A stretch of DNA of 64,000 nucleotides from Vicia villosa (lineage: Eukaryota; Streptophyta; Magnoliopsida; Fabales; Fabaceae): contig NC_081185.1 in assembly GCF_029867415.1 (NCBI RefSeq), forward strand, positions 118,275,987 to 118,339,986. Direction: 5' to 3'. The notes under the pieces are model-generated. The model ran no database searches. It worked only from the letters and a program-made list of their open reading frames with translations, and had not been told where the DNA came from. Position numbers and translations under genes: made by a program. Below, piece after piece: positions 1 to 11,350 of the stretch (position 1 is the first letter of the stretch; every line of letters starts with the position of its first letter).

Positions 1-2968
1 TTGATCTAAAGATCGATGATGAAGTTCAAGTGTTGTTACTATTGTGCGCTTTGCCTCGATCACATGCTCACTTCAAAGAAACTCTCTTGTATGGAAGGGA
101 GTCCCTGACCTTTGAAGAATTTCAATCATCCCTGTATTCTAAGGACTTGAACAAACAAAAGGAGCATAAACCTTCGATTGTTGATGAAGATTTGGCCGTT
201 AAGGGAAAATTCTTGCAAAAAGGATGGTAAGTTCGACAAGAAGAAAGGCTAATGTCAGCAGAAGTCTTACAGTGGCGAAGCATCTGGCATTCGATGCTAT
301 CATTGTAAGAAGGAGGGTCACACAAGAAAGATGTGCCCTGAACATGGAGGTAAGGAAAATGACAACACAACCATAGTTCAAGATGATTTCGAATCATCTG
401 ATGTTCTTGTGGTTTCGAGTAGTGACTCCAAGAAGGAGTGGATTATGGATTCAGGTTGCACTTGGCACATGACTTCAAACAAAGACTTGTTTGAGTAATT
501 ATGTGATCAAGATGGTGGATATGTATTACTGGGAGACAACAAAGCTTGCAAGATTGCAGGTGTTGGATCTGTGAGATTCAAGCTCCCTGATGAGTTAATA
601 AAGTTGTTCACTGAAGTCAGGTATGTTTGTGACTTGAAGAGAAATTTGCTTTCTCTTGGTGAATTCGACAAGAAAGGATATGCTTTCAAATGAGAGAAAA
701 GTATCCTAAGAGTCATGAAGTGTTCGAAGGAAGTCTTGAGAGGCGTGAAGAAACAAGGATTGTATACCCTTGAGGTTGAAGTTGTAAGTGGTTCGACTAA
801 TGTTGCATCCACAAAACCTTTGTCAAAGAAAGAAATCGGGCACATGAGATTGAGCCATATCATTGAAAGGGGTATGGTCTAATTAGGGAAACAAAATCAT
901 CTTGGTGGAGACAAAGTTGAAATGCTAAAGTTTTATGAACCCTGTGTACTTTGAAAATCTTGCAGAGTGAAGTTCAACAAAGGCAAATAAAGAACACGTG
1001 GATCCCTTGATTATATCCATGTTGATCTTTGGGTGCTTGCAAGGTGTCCATCATATTCAAGAGCGAGGTATTTTCTATCTATATTAGATGATTATTCCAG
1101 AAAATTATGGGTATTCATCCAGAAGACTAAGGATGAAACTTTTGAGAATTTCAAATTTTGGAAGACTCTAGTCGAAAATTAGACTGGTAGAAAGGTCAAG
1201 AGGTTGAGAACCGACAATGTCCTTGAGTTTTGCAATGAGGCGTTAGACAGTTTTTGTGTTGCATCTGGTATTGCAAGGCACATAACTACTGTAGGTACTC
1301 CACAACAAAATGGTTTAACTGAAAGGTTTAATCGAACTATTTTATAGAGAGTCAGATGCATGTTGACTAGTGCTGGGTTGAATAAGGTATTTTGGGCTGA
1401 GGCTGTTTCGACAACAATATATCTGATAAACAGATGTCTTTCGACTGTGTTAGTTATGAAGACACCTAAAAAAGTTTGGTCGGGACATCCACCAAATCTC
1501 GACAAACTGAGAGTATTTAGTTGCGTAGCCTATGCTCACATTAGGCAAGACAAGGTCGGACCTAAAGCTCTGAAATGCATGTTCATGGGATACCCTGAAG
1601 AAGTCAAAACTTATAGGCTATGGTGCCTAGAGCCAGGTCACAGGAGGAGTATCATCAGTCGAGATGTAATTTTCAATGAAGCTGAAATTGCTTTTAAGAA
1701 AACTAGTAATGCTGGTCGAAGTGCAGAAGAGCTGGAACATGAAGAGATTCTTGTTGAGGTGGAGCATATTGATGTTGAATTGCATAATCCAAATGAAGTC
1801 GAATAAGGAGCAGAAGATGCTGATGAAACTGAGGAAGTTGTCGATGACTACCTACTGTCGAGAGACAGGTCGAGAAGAGTCATTAAGCCACCTCATAGAA
1901 TTGGTTATGCAGATCTCATAGCTTATGCCTTAATCTCTGCAAGTGAAGTTCTAGACGAAGAACCCATAGACTATAAGGAAGTTATGAGGAGTCGAAATAA
2001 GACTAAATGGATGAAGGACATGAATGATTAGATGAAATCTTTTCATGAAAATCACACCTGGGAACTGATCAAGAAACCTGCTTGAGCAAGGTTAGTCAGC
2101 TGTAAATGGATTTTCAAAGTTAAGGAAGGAATCGAAGGAGTGGCGTTGAAAATATACAAGGTATGGTTGGTCGCAAGGGGTTTCACTCAGAAAGAAGGTG
2201 ACGACTTTAATGATGTGTTTTCTCCTATTGTGAAGCATAAGTCCATTCGAATGTTGCTTGCCATGGTGGCACAGTTCGACCTTGAACTAGAACAAATGGA
2301 TGTGAAGATTGCGTTCTTGTATGATGATCTAGATGAAACAATCCGGATGAGCCAACCAGAAGGGTATGTCAAAAAGGGGAAGAAAGAATATGTGTGCAAG
2401 CTGAAGAGATCCTTATATGGACTAACAATCTCCTCGACATTGGAATAGGAGATTCGTCAAGTTCATGGCACACATAAGTTTCATTAGAAGTCAGTTCAAC
2501 CATTGTGTTTACTTCCAATTTCGACCTGGTAATTTATTTGTTTTTTTTATTCATGTGGATGATATTCTCATAGCAAGCAACAATGTTGAAGATGTAATGA
2601 GGGTGAAGGATGAACTTAATAAGGAGTTCGATATGAATGATCTGGGAGCTGCGTCCAGAATTCTTGGAATTGACATTCGAAGAGATAGAAAGCAGACAAA
2701 ATTATGTTTATCTCAAGAGGCATACCTACGGAAGATTCTCGAAAAGTTTGGTATGTCGAATTCAAATCCTGTTGTGACTCCAACAAACCCTCGATTCAAG
2801 CTCAGTATTGATCAGTGTCCCAGTACTAATGTCGAAAGAGTCTATATGAATAACATCCCATATGCTAATATAGTTGGTTCTTTGATATATGCTATGGTCC
2901 GTACTAGACCCGATATAGCATATGGAGTAAGTCTTGTAAGCATGTACATGGCAAATCTTAGAAAGGCT
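1..2968 (+). pseudogene. Decayed Ty1/copia gag-pol polyprotein, truncated at both ends
   Basis: Most of the polyprotein reads in one frame broken by about ten stop codons. In order it shows a gag end, a zinc knuckle of CX2CX4HX4C type (CYHCKKEGHTRKMC, about 295-340), a protease motif (WIMDSGCTWHM, about 442), an integrase core with DDYSRKLWVF and PQQNGLTERFNRT (about 1085-1345), and a reverse transcriptase with LVARGFTQKEGDDF and MDVKIAFLYDDL (about 2165-2330). A frameshift near 2425 follows KRSLYGL, after which the RT continues in another frame with FIHVDDILIAS (the YVDD box reads HVDD). Coding stops abruptly at MYMANLRKA (2968), before RNase H. Several stops look like CAG or CAA changed to TAG or TAA, as expected for decay of methylated DNA. 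The upstream part and LTR lie outside the window. It is not functional. Confidence 0.9.
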
Positions 2969-3188
2969 TGTAACACCCCTTTTCTAAACCCCAAATATAT
3001 CATTCAATCTCACAAAGTAATCATGCATAAGTAAAAGGGCGTCACATGTTATTTTCATTACAATGAAAACCTAAAACAACATCCAACATTCTTAATATAC
3101 AAAGATCATATTGTAACACAAATGTAAATCTCATGCTTCCATACTGTGGACCTCCGATTTTTTTTAATACCGGGCCATACCTCTGATC
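2969..3188. repeat. Short LTR-like fragment beginning TGTAACACCCC
   Basis: This 220-base segment starts exactly where the copia reading frame breaks off and begins with TGTAACACCCC, a typical plant LTR start. It has no coding capacity and ends where Ogre U5 sequence can be recognised on the other strand. It is probably a remnant of another LTR element. The family is not identified. Confidence 0.35.
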
Positions 3189-5438
3189 TGTAGAGATACG
3201 TGAACTGACTCTTTTTTTTTTGTCGTTTAATGCTTTCGCATTTTTTTGAAAATATCACAGAGTCGCCACCGACCTTTTATTTTATCCAATTAAGGAAAGG
3301 TTTATAAAAGAAACAGAAAAAAGACCTTTAAGAAATTCTGGGTAAGGGGGTAGGTTATACAAAGGGAAGGTGTTAGCACCCTTTGTATCCATGGTTATCC
3401 ATGGGCTCTTAAGTTTGCTTAGCTCACTTGTTTTTCGATCACTTTTCAATTGCTCTGAAATTGCTCATATGTGGTTTCAAATACCTTTGTAAATTGAATT
3501 TTGTAATGATCCGTGTGTGGATGTATACAAAATGCTTGTTTATCTTTCGAAAGATGTTTTGAAAAGAACGTTAACTTTGTAATAACCCGTGTTTGGATGT
3601 ATACAAAGTATTGTCTTTTTTGAAAGTTTTGAAAAATCAACAGTGTATGAGAATTTTGTTTGTTTTGATTTGAGCAAGCAAACTAGGAGGTCTACCCTGA
3701 GTTGTAAGGTCTTTATCCTATTTCCTTTAAAAATCTATCCTTTCACTGGATATAAAAGCAAGGTTCGATTTTGTACTCAAAACAGTGGAATTTTGACTTT
3801 GATTTTGAAAGAAATGAAAAAGGATTACCTGAAGAGGTGCAAGTGTGATTGTGATTGGATTCAGATATTTATCTTTGAAGTTAGTGATCTAACGGTTCAA
3901 TTTTATCTTTGACATACACGCAGTTTATATGTGCTGGAAATTAAAATGCGGAAATGTAAAGTGCGGAAAGTAAATCTACGCTATTACATCGATTGTGCAG
4001 GAAACGTAAACTAGCCTATTTACATGAATTTGACATCCTATACATTTATCTAGGAATTTAAATTGCAAGAAAAATAAGAGGCATGTTTTTTTTGGATTTT
4101 TTTATGATTGATTTTAATTATAATTAATGCATGATTAATTAAATTAAAATAAAGAAAAAAAAAATGAAAATAGATTTAAACCTAGAAATTAAGTTTAAAA
4201 TATGTACAAAATATTTGTTAATTGATTTTAAAACAAAACTAATTTTTTTGAATTTTTGGAATTGATTTGAAATTGATTTAAGTTAATTAAAACATAATTA
4301 TGCAAATAATTATACAAGTAATTAAAACTTAAAGAGAAAATTATTCAAAATATGTACAAAATTAGTTTATAATATATAAACAATATTTAACACAAAGAAC
4401 AATTTTTTTTTATGATTTTTTGATTGGTTAGAATAATTAAAAGCAAATATATAAGTATATACTAATTAATTATGCAAAATATTGAAATTTTGAGGAAAAA
4501 TAAAATATTTTTATTTCATAAAATAGTATATTATTTTAGAAGTCTAAAAATATTTTTTGTGTATTTTTTGGATTTTTAAAACTATTTTTAATTAATTTAA
4601 CAAAGAAATCAAAATAAAATAGAAAATAAAATAGAAATAAAAGGATACTGATCCTGTGTGGAAATTTATGAGGAAGTATGGTGTGCACGCGTGATCTGGA
4701 GCGTTGGATGAGTCATAAATGAGATCAGATGGTCCAGATGGTGAGGGAACATCACTTATGACACGCCTGCAAAACACTGAAACCAAGGGTTATATTTAAA
4801 AAAACGCGCGCGTCAGAACCAATAGGGAGGTGACACGTCTTCGTCTTCAACCTTCAGACAAGACTTTTAATAGCGCTTTCTTACCAAAAGCGCTGTAATT
4901 GGTTACTTACTAAACCTGCAAAATAGCGAATAGGGTCAAACGTACACATAAACTTGGCGCGACCTATCAGTTCAATTCGTTTGGTCCATGCGAATTCAAT
5001 GGTACTAATTAGAACCTCTAATTTTGCCTAATTTGGAAAGCCCTAATTTTGAAGCTATGAACCCTAAAATGGTGATTTCGTTTGTACATGTCCAAACTTC
5101 AATTAAGTTTCCAGAAATGATCTACACCTCAAACCAAACTCAATAGTATGTCTACATCTTGTTAAACGTGTGTGAATAACCAGATACGAATTGATTTTAG
5201 TTTGAACAAATTTTGACCTGTGTAGCTCGATTCAGTGAGCTTCAAGGCTTGTAATTGATTGAGATAGCTTCAGTGATGTTCAAGGAACGTGTTTGAGTGT
5301 TTAGTTTGAATGGAAAGTGACTTAAACTTGGAATTCGAATTTCAAAATTCTTTGAATATTTTAAGAGATTACAAGTGTGTTACAAGCAAGAGTTTTGCTC
5401 TCAATTTCTGTCTCTATTGTTACTGAAGTGCTATAGCC

Positions 5439-5446
5439 TATTTATA
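5439..5446 (-). promoter_or_regulatory. Main LTR TATA box of the minus-strand Ogre
   Basis: The minus strand reads CTTATAAATAGGC, a strong plant TATA box, followed by CACTTCAGTAACAATAG. It lies about 2.4 kb into the LTR, a plausible U3/R boundary for genomic-RNA transcription. Inferred from motif only. Confidence 0.5.
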
Positions 5447-7042
5447 AGCATTAGAGTGCTTAGAAACTAAGCCAAAAGCATTGATGAGTTTTTTTGGAAT
5501 CTTGACTTTTTCAACATTGGTAGCTTTGTCTTTAAGCCACCATGGCTTGATTTTCTTCTTCTCCTCTGCTGTACTTTGCTTTGGGACAGAGTTGAATGAG
5601 TCTTGCTTGGAGGACAAGCTATTCTTTATCCATTTCAATTTCTTTTTAATTTTAATCTTAAAATAAGATAAAATTATGCCAAAAATGGATAAAAAATGAT
5701 GTGGGCTTAGCCTTGGTCGTGGGAGGCCCATAGTAACATGGAAATGATGTTTGAATGCTGAAAACTTGGCCCCTTTTGGAAAAAATGCAATTTTGAACAA
5801 TGTTGGTTTCATGCATTTTCCCAAAATTTAGCCAACTTCAACAAGGTGTAAATCCCTCAATTTTTGTCATATGAAGGAGATCTTGCACTTTTTGGAAACC
5901 TCAAAGAGTCCTCTAACCAATGTCTTTGGTCTCATGTCAAAATGATTTTTGAAGCTCCTTGTGTGTCCTTTTGAAAAAAGTGTCTTTTTGTTGACTTTGA
6001 AAATGACCTGTAATGTCTTTGATCATATTTTTCAAATGGTGAATCCAATGACCATGGGATCAATGGCATTTGAAAGATAATTGAATTTCCTTCAAAACAA
6101 GCTTTGGTTTGAATTTTTTGGATGAAGGATGAGAGAGTTATGATCAGTCAAAGTTGAGTTGACTTTTCAGGCAAAAACCCTAATTTTGAATCTTAGGGTT
6201 TTGTTGATTTTTGATCTTTCCTTGATGAATTATGATCATCCAATGATCAAATGATGAATCCTTTGACAAAATATGGACTTTGACAAAAAATTTCATTTTT
6301 GACTGTCTGTTGACTTTTTTGGTCAAACGGGTCGTCTGTTGACTGTTTGAGCTGCTGACGGTGCGTCTGAGTGAATTGAAGTTTGAAAATTTGAATGATG
6401 GTACTTTGAGATATATGGATGTGTATGAAATCCATTTGAGCTCTCAAAAACTTGTTGCTCCTGTAAAAACAAGAAAAACCCTGATTAGGGACTGTTTGTG
6501 TAGGAGACAGTTAAGCGTACCTGATTTTTGTGCAGTGTTGAGTCTCTGCTAATCGCTTGATATTCAGAAGACTTCTAGAACAAAAATCTTGGAATTTTGA
6601 ATTGTGAAAGATTGATTTGATTGATGGTACAAAACACTGAGAATTGTACTGCCAGCAGTTTGGCTGTCGACTGACTGTTCAGGTATTGATGTAGCAGTTA
6701 GAGTGAAAAATCAACAGTCAAAGTTAATTTTCTTTTTTGTTGTTTTTTTTTTGTTTTTGTTTGAAAAATGAAAGTTATTTACATGACTTGTTAGAAAAAC
6801 ACAGACATAATAAATAACTAATATTTACGGTATGCGGGCAAAATTACCGATAATAACCCTGAAAATCATTTAATGCACAGAAATAGGAATATTTGACTGG
6901 CAGAAAACACACAAAATATTATCTTAGTAATTAAGCAATATTATGACAAATAGTACAACATTTAATACTGACAGTACAAATATCACATACTATATTGAAC
7001 AGTGCGACGAATAAACGGTACATTTAAGAAATACGGCAAATT

Positions 7043-7210
7043 TTAAGAATGACGATTGATAACCCATGCTATGAATAATAACATGTAGATGATTGGGAGC
7101 ATAACCATTGCAGGTCCACACTCCTCAGGACTATGCAGGCAGAAGAAAGTCATGATCACCGTAGCAATGGTGATGACTGTAAGGAACAGTGTCTCTATCC
7201 ATTTTGCCAT
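7043..7210 (-). CDS. Candidate 55-residue two-helix membrane microprotein in Ogre U3
   Basis: The ORF starts with ATG at 7210 and ends with TAA at 7043-7045. The start context is AAGAATGGC (A at -3, G at +4). It lies about 95 bases downstream of TATAAATA, with a CT-rich leader. Residues 1-6 are MAKWIE. A hydrophobic stretch at about 8-25 (LFLTVITIATVIMTFFCL) and another at about 35-51 (MVMLPIIYMLLFIAWVI) flank a short loop, HSPEECGPA. Cys24 and Cys31 lie near the loop, and the tail is NRHS. Two membrane helices and no cleavable signal are inferred from hydrophobicity. A second copy lies at 11351-11518. The six single-base differences between copies are all silent, and one codon changes (M37 to A). 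I do not recognise the protein, and expression is unproven. It lies within the LTR U3 in the element's sense orientation, upstream of the main LTR TATA box. Confidence 0.45.
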   Translation of the reverse strand: MAKWIETLFLTVITIATVIMTFFCLHSPEECGPAMVMLPIIYMLLFIAWVINRHS

Positions 7211-7303
7211 TCTTGTTAGGGAAGAAGAGAAAATAGATATGAGATAGGAATTTGAAAGATGAGTTGGAATTTGATGTGAGATTTTATGAAAGAAAATGAG
7301 AGG

Positions 7304-7311
7304 TATTTATA
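7304..7311 (-). promoter_or_regulatory. TATA box upstream of the U3 microprotein ORF
   Basis: The minus strand reads TTCTATAAATACC. It is about 94 bases before the ATG, leaving a leader of about 60 bases if transcription starts 30 bases downstream. The same spacing is kept in the second LTR copy (11612-11619). Confidence 0.45.
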
Positions 7312-7824
7312 GAATGGAAAGAAGGAAAGAGACGTTGGGGAATGATGTGATTCCGTACAAAAGGAAAATTTGAGTGGAAGTAAGATTTGAAAGAAAGTGT
7401 ATGATAGTGTTGGAAAAAGGAGAGATTTGATTTTTGAAAAAGAGATTTGAAAAGATTTTTGCAAATAATGGAATATAGTACAAAAATTAGTGGGAAACAA
7501 AAGATAATAATAATCTACTTGTTACCAGTACAGTCTGAGTTTCCTGATTCTGCGCCTGCAAAAAGATTTAACTCTGTACCAATTGTGTCAGTACCATTTA
7601 TCTGTAATTAAATAAATAGCATGTGTGAAGTAATACACAGTATTTGGCGTTTGCGTAAGAATAAATTCAACTGCAAGCCAAATTACCGTATAAGAAAAAA
7701 TTCTAAAAACTAAGTGTTTCATATGTTAGGATATTTGTTGAAATAATCCATAATTATATGAGACTCTTAATTTTCAGATTGGAGTTTTCTTGAAAAATAT
7801 GTGGGCAAATTTTGGGGTATAACA

Positions 7825-7861
7825 GTTGCCCCTATTCAATCTTCTTAAACCTGAAGAGATT
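7825..7861 (-). other. Ogre polypurine tract region
   Basis: On the minus strand, a GTTTAAGAAGATTGAATAGG-type sequence followed by GGGCAAC sits directly before the LTR start. The plus-strand Ogres carry the near-identical AGAAGATTGAACAGGGGCAGC before TGTCATACCCC. This is the expected plus-strand primer site for reverse transcription. Confidence 0.75.
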
Positions 7862-8099
7862 GTCTGAAATCTGAAGGTAGAAGATGATTGAATATTTAGA
7901 TGCCCTGAAAATTTGCACTTACCTTGATCAGAAGAGATGTTGGAAGTTGCATTTGAATGTCGTCTGCGAAACGTTGTTGGCAGATTGAAACATTACCTGA
8001 GATGGGCTTTCAGATGCCACCTGGAATATGGGTTGAGGGTTTGTTCATCAGAATGAATCCATTGATTATATCTTGATGAAGGATTTGAAAGTCTTTGTG

Positions 8100-8485
8100 T
8101 TGACTGTTTCGGAACCGTCCAAGGTTACCGCTTTAAGTCTTGGAAGATAATCGTTACGGAACTTGTCCAAAGTTTTTCCGATTTAGATTTTGGAAGTTGA
8201 TCATTGTGGAACCGTCTGAGGTATCGCTTTAGATCTGCAATGTTAGATCGTTTTGGAACCGTCTGAGGTATCGCTTTAGATCTGCAATGTTAGATCGTTC
8301 TGGAACCGCCTGAGGTATCGCTTTAGATCTGCAACGTTAGATCGTTTTGGAACCGTCTGAGGTATCGCTTTATATCTGTGATGCTAGATCGTTTTGGGAA
8401 CCGTCTGAGGTATCGACTTTGATCTGTGATGCTAGATCGTTTTGGGAACCGTCTGAGGTATCGCTTAGATCTGCAATGTCTGTTT
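8100..8485 (-). repeat. Minisatellite, about 47-bp unit, in the Ogre 3' region
   Basis: Six or so imperfect units each contain CCGTCTGAGGTATCGCTTTA followed by GATCTGCAATGTTAGATCGT. The first units (8100-8210) are more divergent. It lies between the integrase and the polypurine tract. Confidence 0.85.
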
Positions 8486-8689
8486 TTGAGTTGGTAAGTG
8501 ATCAGAATGAATCTTCGGCTTGATTATATCTGAGAGAACCGTTCATGGAATTCAGGTGAACACGGCATGTGATTGAGAACATCTTTGTTGAAGATATCTG
8601 CCTACCTGAAAAATCAAGTTAGTGATATGCAATGTTTATGATGCATGTAAATGTGAGATATTCCCGGAGAAATATGCATGTTATGCTGT

Positions 8690-8775
8690 GTATGAATATG
8701 CGCATGATGCATGATGTATGATGTATGATGTATGAATATGTGAATGTATGAATGTATGAATGTATGAATGTGATG
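8690..8775. repeat. Simple repeat of ATGTATGA / ATGTATGAATGT units
   Basis: Irregular repeats of TGATGTATGA and GAATGTATGA run over about 80 bases within the noncoding 3' part of the Ogre. No coding function is visible. Confidence 0.8.
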
Positions 8776-9585
8776 TCAAGCTTCTAATTGGGAAAAATAA
8801 ATTCCCGCTAGTCAGCTGGACATGAATGTATTGTGATCATTGATGATCTTTTGTCTTGCTTGAGTACCCTCGTCTGGGGAAATTCTTTGAGAACCCGGGT
8901 ATCCCGTTGAAGGATCTTTGACTACTGCTTGGGGAACCAAAGGTAACTGGAAGTTCTGATGCCCTTTCAAATGGGAATGAGGAAGATGCATAATCCTCCG
9001 ATGCACTATCTGACCAAGTCCGGGTGCGGGGATCACATCTTCTGAAGATAGTAATCTGGAATAACCCTGCTGGGGAATAAGACTTCTTTTGAAGAGAAAA
9101 TCTTTTTGAGGAATTTGCTGAGAAATGCGTTTCTCTTGGTGATTTCCTTCTGATGGAATGATGTCCAGATGATCGGGACATTTCCTGAATGCCATTCCTG
9201 TTTTTCCTGGTAAACATCAATCATATTCAAATGCATATGTTCATTCAAAATTATCATTGGGACGCTTACGCATTTAAAACAGAAAAAGTGAAAATAGTGA
9301 TTTTTGAAAGAGCTGCATTGAAAAGAGCCATGATAGGCGGGTTAGCACAGGGAGACAACAATCCTAGAAGTAGGAAACTGTCAGAAAGTTTTGAAAAATA
9401 TTTATGAAGATAAATAGCTATGTGAAAATGATCCAGTCAAGTTTCAACTCTGCTATTGCCAATCTGTCTTCGAGCATCTCATCCCTCACTTGTTGGAAGA
9501 AAGTGATTAGACTGATCGGTGTCTTTGAGGTGTTGAATCTTGATGGTGAGTAGGCAGCTGAACGGAACATAGTTGTATGCTTCAT
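8776..9585 (-). other. Noncoding 3' region of the minus-strand Ogre
   Basis: This stretch between the integrase-proximal repeats and the ATGTATGA repeat has open frames in several overlapping registers but no recognisable domain. It contains a TTCCCGC...TGGGGAA-rich segment typical of the untranslated Ogre 3' end. I see no gene. Confidence 0.5.
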
Positions 9586-9757
9586 TCCCTAACTTTTGCC
9601 TAGGCCGCCCTTTCAGGTTTTCAGCCTACCGGGATAGTATTTGTTTAGTCTCTAATTTTTGCCTGGACCGCCCTTTCGGGTTTTCAATCCACCGAGACGC
9701 TCATTTTTGCCTAAGTTGCTCTTTCAGGTTTTCAACTTAGCGAGCTGTTTTTTTTCT
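9586..9757 (-). repeat. Tandem repeat just downstream of the Ogre integrase stop
   Basis: Three diverged units of about 55 bases share the plus-strand core TTTTTGCCTAGGCCGCCCTT, followed by TCAGGTTTTCAGCCTACCG. They begin directly after the integrase stop codon. They are noncoding. Confidence 0.7.
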
Positions 9758-10445
9758 TTAAGAGAAGTATTTTTTGACTATGTCAGCATTCACAGGGTGT
9801 GGGAAATCCTCGCCATCCATGGTGGTAAGCAACATGGCGCCGCCGGAGAATATTTTCTTGATTATGAATGGTCCCTCGTAGGTGGGAGTCCATTTGCCTC
9901 TGGGATCACCTTGTGGTAAGATGATGCGTTTGACAACCAAGCCACCAGTTTGGTATGCTTGACTTTTGACTTTTCTGTTGAAGGCTTTGATCATGCGCTT
10001 TTGGTATAGCTGACCATGACAAATAGCTGCGAGCCTTTTCTCATCAATCAAGTTTATCTGGTCCAACCGTGTTTGAATCCAATCGTCTTCGGCTAGATTG
10101 GCTTCTTTCATAATCCTTAGGGAAGGAATCTGAATTTCAATTGGAAGAACTGCCTCCATACCATAGACTAAGGAGAATGGAGTTGCCCCTGTCGAAGTAC
10201 GCGCAGATGTGCGATAACCATGAAGAGCAAAAGGTAACATCTCATGCCAGTCTTTGTAGGTTACTGTCATTTTTTGTATGATTTTCTTGATGTTCTTGTT
10301 GGCAGCTTCCACCGCGCCGTTCATCTTTGGTCGATATGGAGAGGAATTATGATGTTTGATCTTGAACTGTGTGCAAAGTTCAGTAATCATTCTGTTGTTC
10401 AGATTTGTGCCATTGTCCGTGATAATCCGTTCAGGGATGCCATAC
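9758..10445 (-). CDS. Ogre integrase, C-terminal part of pol, cut by the assembly gap
   Basis: About 229 residues are readable without a stop, from the gap edge to the TAA at 9758. The second catalytic Asp is in IITDNGTNLNN and the catalytic Glu region is AVEAANKNIKKIIQ, so two of the three DDE residues are present. HGYRTSARTSTGATPFSLVY and YGMEAVLPIEI are typical of Ty3/gypsy integrases. The C-terminal part has GKWTPTYEGPFIIKKIF, a chromatin-facing tail fold found in this family. The enzyme inserts the double-stranded DNA copy into the genome. The N-terminal zinc-binding part and first Asp would lie in the gap. The intact frame suggests a young copy. Confidence 0.9.
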
Positions 10446-10545
10446 NNNNNNNNNNNNNNNNNNNNNNNNNNNNNNNNNNNNNNNNNNNNNNNNNNNNNNN
10501 NNNNNNNNNNNNNNNNNNNNNNNNNNNNNNNNNNNNNNNNNNNNN
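10446..10545. other. Assembly gap of exactly 100 N
   Basis: A run of 100 Ns, the conventional length for a scaffolding gap of unknown size. It separates an Ogre integrase from the middle of an Ogre LTR, so several kilobases are probably missing. Confidence 0.98.
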
Positions 10546-11350
10546 CCAATGATCAAATGATGAATCCTTTGACAAAATATGGACTTTGACAAAAAATTTC
10601 ATTTTTGACTGTCTGTTGACTTTTTTGGTCAAACGGGTCGTCTGTTGACTGTTTGAGCTGCTGACGGTGCGTCTGAGTGAATTGAAGTTTGAAAATTTGT
10701 ATGATGGTACTTTGAGATATATGGATGTGTATGAAATCCATTTGAGCTCTCAAAAACTTGTTGCTCCTGTAAAAACAAGAAAAACCCTAGTCAGGGACTG
10801 TTTATGTAGGAGACAGTTAAGCGTACCTGATTTTTGCGCAGTGTTGAGTCTCTGCTAATCGCGTGATATTCAGAAGACTTCTAGAACAAAAATCTTGGAA
10901 TTTTGAATTGTGAAAGATTGATTTGATTGATGGTACAAAACACTGAGAATTGTACTGCCAGCAGTTTGGCTGTCAACTGACTGTCCAGGTATTGATGTAG
11001 CAGTTAGAGTGAAAAATCAACAGTCAAAGTTAATTTTCTTTTTTGTTGTTTTTGTTTTATGTAAAAAATGAAAGTTTATTTACATGACTTGTTAGAAAAA
11101 CACAGACATAATAAATAACTAATATTTACGGTATGCGGGCAAAATTACCGATAATAACCCTGAAAATCATTTAATGCACAGAAATAGGAATATTTGACTG
11201 GCAGAAAACACACAAAATATTATCTTAGTAATTAAGCAATATTATGACAAATAGTACAACATTTAATACTGACAGTACAAATATCACATACTATATTGAA
11301 CAGTACGACGAATAAACGGTACATTTAAGAAATAAGAAATACGGCAAATT

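Larger units (their letters stand above)
3189..7824 (-). repeat. Ogre 3' LTR, about 4.6 kb, minus strand
   Basis: On the minus strand it starts TGTTATACCCCAAAATTTGC at 7824 and ends near 3189. Its U5 end matches the conserved Ogre tail also seen near 33000 and 42700: a GGATACAAAGGGTGC-like block, CCTTCCCTTTGTATAA, GTCGGTGGCGACTC and GTCAGTTC. The long AT-rich part at 4080-4640 has no genes. It carries a main TATA box near 5440 and, upstream in U3, a second TATA box and a 55-codon ORF. The exact terminal base is uncertain because the U5 end differs from the plus-strand copies. Confidence 0.75.

Noticed and set aside
6247..6447. 66-codon minus-strand frame, also present at 10553-10753
   Set aside because: The LTR copies are nearly identical here, so shared openness proves nothing. 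The composition is low-complexity and there is no promoter or start context like that of the microprotein ORF.
7216..7500. 94-codon minus-strand frame rich in Phe, Ser and Leu
   Set aside because: It runs through the promoter and leader of the microprotein ORF on the same strand, is driven by CT-rich sequence, and has no domain.
8100..8485. CRISPR-like array
   Set aside because: The repeats are directly adjacent with no unique spacers, and the context is a plant retrotransposon.
8812..9257. Three overlapping minus-strand frames of 74-127 codons
   Set aside because: They overlap in different registers in the Ogre 3' noncoding region and resemble no protein family.
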